From: Muribaculaceae bacterium
Lineage (GTDB): Bacteria > Bacteroidota > Bacteroidia > Bacteroidales > Muribaculaceae
NCBI GenBank assembly: GCA_017505535.1
Contig: JAFVPD010000006.1
Span: 1 to 42,502 of the forward strand
DNA length: 42,502 nucleotides
Direction: 5' to 3'
Shown here: in pieces, positions 35,800 through 42,502 of the stretch
How positions within the stretch are numbered: position 1 is the first letter of the stretch
Layout of the letters: every line of letters begins with the position of its first letter
Program-made: the position numbers and the translations under genes
The notes under the pieces: model-generated
Told to the model about the DNA's origin: nothing
The model's input: only the letters and a program-made list of their open reading frames with translations
The model's database searches: none

Positions 35800-37047
35800 T
35801 TATTTCTGAGTGAATGTAACTGTGCTTGTGTTTTTATCAACAGTGATAGCAAGTTTGCCACCCTCCCAATTAGTAATATTCCAGTTGCCTTTACCAGCTA
35901 CACCAAGACCGGTGAACACTCCGTCAGTGAGAGCGATGTCAACATTGGCATCTTCAACTTGAGAACCGAAAGAGTCAGTTCCGGCCCAACCACACAATGT
36001 GTTGTAGAAACGGAAAGCATTTTGGTCGGCAGCTAATTCAAAAGTACCGGTATAAACGCCATCACCTTTGAGGTCATAAAGTTTATAGTTTTCGTAGTGA
36101 GCAGCATTGGCTTCAGAAGGTTCAGTCCAGTTAGACACAGCACCAACGATGTAGATAAATGCTTTGCCATTGGTGTCAACAGCAGCTTCACCTGTTTCGA
36201 TGATAACAGTTTTGTTATTGAGGTTTACAGTGATTTTCATCATGCCACCTTCAAAGTTGTCAATTTGGATTGATCCCTTACCAGGAGCAACAAGCGAGCC
36301 ATTGAATGCACCATCGGTGAGAGTAATAACAACAGGGTTGTCATCAACTTGCATACCAACAGACGCACCACCGTCCCAACCGGTAAGTTCGGTATAGAAA
36401 CGGAAGATGAGTTGTCCGGCAGGCATATCAAACACACCAGAGTAGATTTTGCTACCGATAGCAGTTGCGCTTTCAAATAGACGCCAGTCGGCAAGAGCGC
36501 CGGCATTTGCTGCATCAGGACCTGTCCAGTTACCAACGTTACCAATGAGGTAGATGTAACCGGGAGATTGGATAGCGCAATATTCTTTCACTTGATTGAG
36601 AACAATCGCATTAGAAAGGATATCACTACCTTCGATGCCAGCGATGTAGGCATGTACACGAAGCCAAACTTTGCGAGCGGGTTCGTCAACATAGTCATCT
36701 TCGTTTTCAATGCCACGGAGTTTACAGATAGCTTCGGCAACTTCCGACATTTTCACTTGAGCATAGCAGTTTTTATATTCGCTGTTGCACTCAAAATAAG
36801 ATTCTTCTTCACCTGTCAAAGAAACTTGCACTTTGTAAGAAGCAACTGCAGCGTAACCATAGTTTGGTTGAGACCAAGACATGTCAAATGTACCATCCTC
36901 AGTGAGCTCATAATATTGGTTGGCAAGAGCCGGAGTATTGAGCTTGAACTCAGTAGGATTTTGGTATTGCGGATTGGTATCTTCTTCACAGCTGGTGAAG
37001 CTGAGTACGGCTACCAAGCACGCAAACAATATTGATAATTTTTTCAT
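35800..37047 (-). CDS. SusE-like lipoprotein with two tandem C-terminal repeats
   Basis: A 415-residue surface lipoprotein (lipobox FTSC, Cys20, then EED). Residues about 31-155 form a SusE-type N-terminal domain (TPALANQYYELTEDGTFDMSW). Two copies of one module follow: about 163-286 (YIYLIGNVGNWTGPDAANAG) and about 297-414 (FIYIVGAVSNWTEPSEANAA). The copies align over their full length, sharing the GxVxNWTxPxxAN start, FRFY, GW, LTDGxF, GKG and a closing NxxTVxxxT strand. They are probably carbohydrate-binding modules; the ligand is unknown. It lies 40 bp after susD. Confidence 0.85.
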   Translation of the reverse strand: MKKLSILFACLVAVLSFTSCEEDTNPQYQNPTEFKLNTPALANQYYELTEDGTFDMSWSQPNYGYAAVASYKVQVSLTGEEESYFECNSEYKNCYAQVKMSEVAEAICKLRGIENEDDYVDEPARKVWLRVHAYIAGIEGSDILSNAIVLNQVKEYCAIQSPGYIYLIGNVGNWTGPDAANAGALADWRLFESATAIGSKIYSGVFDMPAGQLIFRFYTELTGWDGGASVGMQVDDNPVVITLTDGAFNGSLVAPGKGSIQIDNFEGGMMKITVNLNNKTVIIETGEAAVDTNGKAFIYIVGAVSNWTEPSEANAAHYENYKLYDLKGDGVYTGTFELAADQNAFRFYNTLCGWAGTDSFGSQVEDANVDIALTDGVFTGLGVAGKGNWNITNWEGGKLAITVDKNTSTVTFTQK

Positions 37048-37087
37048 CTTTTTACTTGTTAAAAATTAGACACTGTGTTTACTGTGA

Positions 37088-38755
37088 TTAGTAACCAGGA
37101 TTTTGTTTGTAACCTTGGAAGCTTATAACAGTAGCAGGAATTGGGAACAAGTTCATGTGTTCAGGAGTACCTGTACCACCATTACCTACGTTACCTTTCC
37201 AGTTCCAATTGTAGGCGCTACCGGCATATTTGCCATGACGCACGAGGTCGGTGCGACGCACGTTTTCGCCATAAAGTTCACGGCAACGTTCGTCAAGGAG
37301 ATTGTCGGGAGTGAGTTGAGCAACAGACCAAGCATCAACACCAGCACGTTCACGAATGTAGTTTACATAGGTCAACGCATCGGCTTGATTACCTGCACCA
37401 CCAACAACATTTGCTTCAGCTGCAGAAAGATAGATTTCGGCAAGACGAATAACAGCCCAGTCGGCATCAGCAAAAGCATTAGAAGCAGGAGGACAAAGTT
37501 CGTCGTCGATATTACCTTCTTCGTCATAAGCATAGTTGGTATATTTCACAGGAACGTAACCATCGGCAAAGTTTGTGATAGATTCGTTAGTGATTTTAGC
37601 ACCATCTTTAGAAGTAATCCACAATTCGGCACGCAAGTCGTCAGACACGCCGTTGGCATTCCAAGAGAATTTTTCTGAGAATTGTTGACGAGCGTTCATA
37701 CAAGTCCAAGAAGCGTTCAAACCGGTGCTTGCATTGGTCATATTCACACCGGGAGTTGAAGTAGAAGAACCGGCAGCCATGTAGAATGTAGTACCACCAT
37801 AGTTTTGGAGGTTGTCACCATCTTGAGGAATACCCCAGATGATTTCGTTCACGCGAGAACCTTGAGCCATGTATTCGTCGTTGTTTGCACCGAAAACAGC
37901 TTTATATGATTGAGCAAGACCAGAGCCATTGAAACCGTCACCTTTGTGGTGGTTGATGATTTTTTGGCAGATGTTCCAGCACTTGTCATAGGCAGGAGTA
38001 CCAGTGTAAACTTCGGCATTGAGGTAGAATTTAGCGAGAAGAGCATCGCAACATTCTTTACCTACATAACCATAAGAAGGTTCAACATAAGAATCGCCCC
38101 ATTCAGCAGAAATTGCTTCAAGATCGCCTACTACCTTGTTGTAAAGGTCAACACGTGTCCATTGAGCAGGAGCAGTACCTGCAGCAAAAGTTTCGTCGGA
38201 ATAACCGGCGTTACCAAACATGTCGATTGCATAGAAGTAGCACAAGCCGCGAAGCACTTTAACTTGGCGTTTGTATTCTTCTGAAATTGGAATGAGGTCT
38301 TCAGTCAAATAGAATTTACCTGCATCAACTGTGCGGATAAACTCGTTGCACAAAGCGATACAAGTGTAGATACGAGAATAGGTAGTGTACATCACACCGT
38401 TGTCGGCAGCGAGTTGCATTGTAGCGAGCTCATATTGTCCGGCATCACCAAATTGCTTCCAAGCAAATTCGTCGGTAGTCAATTCGTTGCACACAAAGAT
38501 TGCGCGAGTGAAAGAGTTTGCACCGGCATCACCACCCGAGATGATTGAGTTACCTGGGCCACCATAACCTGAAGTAGCTAGACCTTGATAGCACTCAGCG
38601 AGCACACGGTCCATATAGCCTTTGGGATCTTGAGCAAAGGCCTCAGGGGTTGTGTCATTGGCGTCAATGACAGGATTATCAAGGTCGTCGGTACAAGATA
38701 CCAATGCCATAGTTGACAATCCCAATGCTATGAATAATTTATTGAATGATTTCAT
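37088..38755 (-). CDS. susD: RagB/SusD-family glycan-binding lipoprotein
   Basis: A 555-residue surface lipoprotein from the ATG at 38755 (Cys21 in LVSCTDD); a frame from 38806 would add 17 non-signal residues in front and is rejected. The TPR-type helical core (RVLAECYQGLATSGYGGPG, YTCIALCNEFIRTV, QVKVLRGLCYFYAIDMFGN) and C-terminal ERAGVDAW, LLDERCRELYGENVRRTDLVRHGKY are typical SusD. It forms the lid of the SusC channel and gives substrate selectivity. susC lies 28 bp upstream. Confidence 0.95.
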   Translation of the reverse strand: MKSFNKLFIALGLSTMALVSCTDDLDNPVIDANDTTPEAFAQDPKGYMDRVLAECYQGLATSGYGGPGNSIISGGDAGANSFTRAIFVCNELTTDEFAWKQFGDAGQYELATMQLAADNGVMYTTYSRIYTCIALCNEFIRTVDAGKFYLTEDLIPISEEYKRQVKVLRGLCYFYAIDMFGNAGYSDETFAAGTAPAQWTRVDLYNKVVGDLEAISAEWGDSYVEPSYGYVGKECCDALLAKFYLNAEVYTGTPAYDKCWNICQKIINHHKGDGFNGSGLAQSYKAVFGANNDEYMAQGSRVNEIIWGIPQDGDNLQNYGGTTFYMAAGSSTSTPGVNMTNASTGLNASWTCMNARQQFSEKFSWNANGVSDDLRAELWITSKDGAKITNESITNFADGYVPVKYTNYAYDEEGNIDDELCPPASNAFADADWAVIRLAEIYLSAAEANVVGGAGNQADALTYVNYIRERAGVDAWSVAQLTPDNLLDERCRELYGENVRRTDLVRHGKYAGSAYNWNWKGNVGNGGTGTPEHMNLFPIPATVISFQGYKQNPGY

Positions 38756-38783
38756 ATCTGTTTCTTTCTTATTAATTAAATGA

Positions 38784-41700
38784 TTAGAAAGTTGCAACAA
38801 GTCCAAAAGTAACAGTCAAAGGACGTGGATAAACATTGTTATCTATACCAGAGAATACTTCAGGATCGAGACCGCGATACTTGGTGATTACAAATGGGTT
38901 TTGTACGGCACCGAAGAGACGTAGTTTGAGGCTGTCTTTCAACAAGCTATCGAATGTATAACCAAGAGTGATGTTGTCGCAACGAACGAAACTTGCGTTT
39001 TCAAGGAAGTAGTCGCTACGCACGAGGTTAGAGTTGGCCGATGCATCGTTGAAATAGTAGTCGGCTTTCACAACGTTGTTAAGACCGTAACGGTCAACAG
39101 TTGTCAAGTTTGACTTGCCGGCAAGCACTGAGTTGAATACATAGTTACCAATGTTGGCACGGAGTTGGATACCGAGGTCCCAATTCTTGTAGTTGAATGT
39201 ATTGTTCCAAGTCATGGTCACTTTAGGATCGCGAGAATGTTTCACAACCAAGTCGTTGTCATTGATCTCGCCGTCACCATTTTGGTCAACATATTGGTTG
39301 GGGATAGGATTGCCATCTTGGTCATATACTTGTTCGAGCAAGTAGTAAGAATAGGCAGGGTGTCCCACTTTGTGCACTTGAAGAGCACCGGCATTTTCTG
39401 ATGCGGGGTTAGATGCAGCAGTGATATAGTAAGAAGCATTTTCAGCTGTAGAACCTGTCAATTCAGTCAACTCGTTCTTGTTCCAAGCAACATTGTAGCT
39501 TGTGGTCCAAGTGAAATCTTTTGAAACGACTGGTTTAGCAGTGATAGTTGCTTCGATACCGTAGTTGCGAAGTTCACCGATGTTGCGGTCCATATAGTTG
39601 GTAGTAGTCATACCTGCAGGCACGGGCACATAAGCAAGAAGGTCTTTTGTGTCGCGTAGGTATCCTTCAACGCTTGCAGTGATGCGGTTATTGAGGAATG
39701 CCATGTCAAGACCAACGTTCCAAGTAGTAGTTTCTTCCCACTTGATATCTTCGTTGTAAGCCTTTGGATAAAGAGGATTGATCCAAGGATATTCTTTACC
39801 ATCAGGTGAAGGATAGTTTACAAATCCACCTGTATTTGATTGAACGTAAACAGGGATATAGGGATACAAACCACCTACAGCTTGTTGACCTGTAACACCC
39901 CAACCGAGACGCAATTTAAGATCGTTCATCACGTCTTGAGCACCTTCCATGAAAGGCATGTTGATGATTTTCCAACCAAGAGCCAATGCGGGGAACAAAG
40001 CCCAACGATTGTTCTTAGAGAAACGAGAAGTACCGTCATCACGAAGAGTGAATGTCAATAGATAAGTATCATCGAAGATGTAGTTCAAACGTCCGTAGAA
40101 TGACATCAAGTTCAATTGACCTTTCCAGTAAGAAGTTGGAGCATCGTTGTAAGAGTGACCAATCATGAGAGTAGAAGCATTGTCAACACCAAGGTTGTAC
40201 ATACCATTTTGATAGATTGCAGACCAATCGTTGATGAAACCGGGAGTGTTGAATGTAGTCAATGAATTGCCTTGATAGTCATCGCGTTGCCATGAATAAC
40301 CTAAGATAGCATCAAAATTTGATTTCAATTCTTTAAATTCTTTGCGATAGTTGGCATAGAATTCAAGAAGAGTGTTGCGTTCGAGTTGATAGTGGTTATA
40401 AACTGTACCGGCACCATTATAGTAGTTACCGCGCCATGCTTGTGGTGAATTTTGTTCGGTTGTTGATTTTGTTTCGTTTTCAGCAACTTCATAACCGAGG
40501 TTCAAGTTAAGGTGAAGGTCGGGGAAGAAATGAAGAGCGTAATCAACTTGAAGGTTACCACTTGAGCGCAATACTTCGGCAGTATTGTTGATTTCTTCGA
40601 GCATAGCCACAGGGTTGTTTGGAGAGTTGTCCATAGGCTTGCCTTGAGCATCGGTCAATGTTGTATAGCCATTAAACATGTTCATGCCGGTGCTTGACAT
40701 TCCATAAGTAGTGTAAACAGGAAGAGTTGGGTTGTAGTTCAAAGCTGTTCCAACAGCACCTTGATCGGCCATGCGGTTTTTGCTATAAGAACCCTTAACA
40801 TTGGCATTAACCGAAAGTTTACCGTTGAAGAACTTGGGAGTCAAGTTAAATCCGACAGTTGTGCGGTCCATGCGAGAAGTGTTGAGGATACCATTGCTAT
40901 TGGTATAAGAAGCCGAAACGCGGTAGGGCAAGAAACCTGCAGTACCACCAACGCTCAAATCGTAGTCGTGTGAAACTGTTGTGCGAAGAATTTCATCTTG
41001 CCAATCGGTGTTAGCATCGCCAAGTTGAGCAATCGCCGATTCAGTGCCGATTTGTTCAGTAACAAGTTTACGGAATTGATCAGCGCTGAGCACGTCCCAA
41101 GTGTTTGCAGCAGTGTTGATGTGCATGTTGGCCGAGAAGTTAACTTGAGGCTTACCTGCTTGACCTTTTTTAGTAGTGATGATGATCACACCATTTGACG
41201 CGCGGCTACCATAAATAGCAGTTGCAGACGCATCTTTCAACACCGACATAGACTCGATGTTGCTTGGAGAAATCATTGACAATGGGCTCATGCCACCATA
41301 GTCACGGTCGCTCAAGGGCACACCGTCCAACACGATCAATGGGTTGTTTGATGCAGAAAGAGAAGCACCACCACGAATGCGGATAGCAGCACCACCGGCA
41401 GGGTTACCACCATCGGTTGTCACAACAACACCAGGAGCAGCACCCACCAAGAGGTCTTGTGCTGTAGTTGCAAGGCCTGCCTCGATATCATCGGGCTTAA
41501 CCATTGCAACCGAACCGGTAGCATCTGATTTTTTAACGACACCATAACCAATAGCTACAACTTCTTGGAGTACTACTGAGTTTTCCTGAAGTGTTACATT
41601 GATTGTTGTTTGACCATTTACGGCAATAGTCTGAGTGTTGTATCCAACGTATGACACAACGAGAGTGCCGTTGGCTTCAACTTCAAGACGATAGTTACCG

Positions 41701-41891
41701 TCAATGTCGGTAGCTACACCGGTATTTGTCCCTTGGGCAAGTACACTTGCACCGATGAGGGGTTCACCGGTAGGATCAACTACAGTACCTGATACTGTAA
41801 TCTTCTGCGCTAAAGCAGGGAAAGAAAGGCATAGCACCATTACGAGGGCGAGCCATGCTTTCCGACTCATTTGAAAACAAATGTTCTTCAT
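38784..41891 (-). CDS. susC: SusC/RagA-family TonB-dependent outer-membrane transporter
   Basis: A 1035-residue outer-membrane channel for glycan import. A signal peptide (about 1-28, ending ALAQ) is followed by a carboxypeptidase-regulatory-like domain (about 30-112, starting KITVSGTVVDPTGEPLIGASV), the TonB box region (VVAIGYGVVKKSDATGSVA), a plug domain and a 22-strand beta barrel to the C-terminal Phe. An ATG at 41870 is an alternative start giving a shorter signal. The gene is complete and is the first of the four-gene Sus-like operon. No sensor/regulator or glycoside hydrolase follows within the window. Confidence 0.96.
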   Translation of the reverse strand: MKNICFQMSRKAWLALVMVLCLSFPALAQKITVSGTVVDPTGEPLIGASVLAQGTNTGVATDIDGNYRLEVEANGTLVVSYVGYNTQTIAVNGQTTINVTLQENSVVLQEVVAIGYGVVKKSDATGSVAMVKPDDIEAGLATTAQDLLVGAAPGVVVTTDGGNPAGGAAIRIRGGASLSASNNPLIVLDGVPLSDRDYGGMSPLSMISPSNIESMSVLKDASATAIYGSRASNGVIIITTKKGQAGKPQVNFSANMHINTAANTWDVLSADQFRKLVTEQIGTESAIAQLGDANTDWQDEILRTTVSHDYDLSVGGTAGFLPYRVSASYTNSNGILNTSRMDRTTVGFNLTPKFFNGKLSVNANVKGSYSKNRMADQGAVGTALNYNPTLPVYTTYGMSSTGMNMFNGYTTLTDAQGKPMDNSPNNPVAMLEEINNTAEVLRSSGNLQVDYALHFFPDLHLNLNLGYEVAENETKSTTEQNSPQAWRGNYYNGAGTVYNHYQLERNTLLEFYANYRKEFKELKSNFDAILGYSWQRDDYQGNSLTTFNTPGFINDWSAIYQNGMYNLGVDNASTLMIGHSYNDAPTSYWKGQLNLMSFYGRLNYIFDDTYLLTFTLRDDGTSRFSKNNRWALFPALALGWKIINMPFMEGAQDVMNDLKLRLGWGVTGQQAVGGLYPYIPVYVQSNTGGFVNYPSPDGKEYPWINPLYPKAYNEDIKWEETTTWNVGLDMAFLNNRITASVEGYLRDTKDLLAYVPVPAGMTTTNYMDRNIGELRNYGIEATITAKPVVSKDFTWTTSYNVAWNKNELTELTGSTAENASYYITAASNPASENAGALQVHKVGHPAYSYYLLEQVYDQDGNPIPNQYVDQNGDGEINDNDLVVKHSRDPKVTMTWNNTFNYKNWDLGIQLRANIGNYVFNSVLAGKSNLTTVDRYGLNNVVKADYYFNDASANSNLVRSDYFLENASFVRCDNITLGYTFDSLLKDSLKLRLFGAVQNPFVITKYRGLDPEVFSGIDNNVYPRPLTVTFGLVATF

Positions 41892-42056
41892 GCAAGAATT
41901 GTTTAGTTTACTGTTTTACATTAATTTATATAATCTCTATTTTATTTCTCACAAATATGTGTGTACTACACAAAACATTCTGCGGGGGCAGCTTTTATCC
42001 CACAGCCTCTTCTACAGCCTATATATTCTAACAACAATAAGTATCTATATTCTGAG

Positions 42057-42064
42057 CAAAGATA
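42057..42064 (-). promoter_or_regulatory. Candidate -7 box of the susC operon
   Basis: The minus strand reads TATCTTTG, an exact -7 match, with no TTG at the expected -33 spacing. It would leave a leader of about 160 nt before susC, long enough for regulation of the operon; a weak -33 is usual for activator-dependent promoters, but no activator is seen here. Confidence 0.4.
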
Positions 42065-42254
42065 AGAGATAATTTTGAAAATTAGTGGCTTTTTGATAGA
42101 GTTTTCTAACAAAAATTGCGATTTTAACAAAGTAGTGTTAAAATAAACACTCCGATTTAACAATCAGCATTTCACTCATGTCACAATATCATGGTTCAGT
42201 CGCTTTTTAGTGTGGATAACATCACTAATGTATAATCACAACCTTGTAACAAAT

Positions 42255-42400
42255 CAATCGTGCGAAGCACTGGACGCGAAGCGTATATAATAACCGCGTG
42301 GTTGAGGGCATAGCCCGAAACCTCCGGATAGCGAGCACAACCCCACCTACACCGGAGTCTGCAAAGACGTGAATTAACCAATCTTTGGGAAATAAGGCTC
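42255..42400. repeat. Cluster of small hairpins, possible REP/MITE-like element
   Basis: Four inverted repeats lie within about 100 bp: GTGC-GAA-GCAC (42260-42270), ACGC-GAA-GCGT (42274-42284), GGGC-ATA-GCCC (42306-42316) and CTCCGG (42322-42327) pairing with CCGGAG (42352-42357). The first two share the unusually stable GCGAAGC mini-hairpin core. The block is GC-richer than both flanks. This could be a repetitive extragenic palindrome or a structured RNA; only one copy is in the window. Confidence 0.4.
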
Positions 42401-42467
42401 ATCGGGAGATACTCCCATTTCAATTAACCATTGTCGGTATTCTTCAATAAATGAGACCTTTGTCTCA

Positions 42468-42502
42468 AAAAAAGGAGCCGTTCCAATTGCTCGGAACGGC
42501 TC
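42468..42502 (-). terminator. Terminator of a minus-strand gene beyond the right edge
   Basis: A perfect 10-bp stem (GAGCCGTTCC 42475-42484, complement 42493-42502) with an 8-nt loop. On the minus strand it is followed by C and a run of T (the plus-strand A-run at 42467-42473), a textbook intrinsic terminator. The gene it ends is not in the window. Confidence 0.85.

Larger units (their letters stand above)
41892..42502. other. Intergenic region upstream of susC
   Basis: A 611-bp stretch without a convincing gene. The first 330 bp are AT-rich and hold a minus-strand -7 match. About 42255-42400 is GC-richer and packed with small inverted repeats. The end holds a hairpin TGAGAC/GTCTCA (42452-42467) and a terminator for a minus-strand gene outside the window. 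Confidence 0.55.

Noticed and set aside
42196..42423. A 75-codon minus-strand ORF upstream of susC
   Set aside because: It runs through the cluster of small hairpins, has an Arg/Cys-rich, low-plausibility sequence and no promoter or neighbour support; the DNA is better explained as a non-coding structured element.
1..42502. CRISPR arrays, tRNA or rRNA genes
   Set aside because: No regularly spaced direct repeats and no cloverleaf-like or rRNA-like segments were noticed on reading; a covariance-model scan would be needed to exclude a small RNA.

Overview
The window reads as a chromosomal segment of an anaerobic gut-type Bacteroidales, most likely of the Muribaculaceae/Bacteroides side of the order; genus is not decidable by eye. 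Support: a SusC/SusD pair with two further surface lipoproteins, a three-gene fumarate reductase of the Bacteroidetes type, a succinylornithine-type carbamoyltransferase (argF'), a type IX secretion-like C-terminal tail on a secreted cell-wall hydrolase, DUF3256 and DUF721 proteins, and promoters that fit the Bacteroidetes consensus (TTG, 19-20 nt, TAnnTTTG). Almost everything is on the minus strand.

Layout, left to right. 1-914: 5' part of a TPR lipoprotein gene that runs off the left edge. 986-2305: der, with its own -7 box and a long non-coding upstream stretch (2306-2770) holding a second strong minus-strand promoter. 2771-6489: frdCAB, read leftwards and closed by a hairpin at 2707-2741. 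6737-8857: a plus-strand, secreted glucosaminidase-type hydrolase with a large C-terminal region, closed against the next operon by a 21-bp bidirectional terminator. 8935-11791: operon argF'-recF-DUF721-thioesterase. 11956-14970: operon glutaminyl cyclase-like M28 protein, sufE, POT peptide transporter. 15021-16667: C69 dipeptidase. 16730-20971: small lipoprotein, SUI1/YciH factor and a large RecB/AddA-like helicase-nuclease, from a promoter inside the end of era. 21034-23882: yceD-rpmF-fabH-era. 24002-29953: deaD-DUF3256-xseA-xseB-membrane protein-alpha/beta hydrolase, closely packed. 30171-32032: a plus-strand, visibly AT-richer island with a perfect promoter, a broken secreted-protein gene and two orphan membrane-associated ORFs. 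32021-34111: orphan sensor histidine kinase and a Cof-type HAD phosphatase. 34236-41891: a susCD operon with two SusE/SusF-like lipoproteins, closed by a terminator. 41892-42502: non-coding leader, a GC-richer cluster of small hairpins, and the terminator of a minus-strand gene lying beyond the right edge.

How the parts fit together: frdCAB supplies anaerobic fumarate respiration to succinate; the Sus-like operon imports a glycan (no glycoside hydrolase or regulator is inside the window, so the substrate is open); the M28/C69/POT cluster looks like periplasmic peptide trimming and peptide uptake; recF, the AddA-like protein and xseAB serve DNA repair; der, era, rpmF, deaD, SUI1 serve ribosome assembly and translation.

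The least ordinary part is the 30.1-32.0 kb island, which looks like a collapsed secreted (perhaps polymorphic-toxin) locus with orphan companion genes. Next are the domain layout of the 706-residue hydrolase, the C-terminal extension of FrdC, and the hairpin cluster at 42255-42400. No tRNA, rRNA, CRISPR array, transposase or integrase was recognised.
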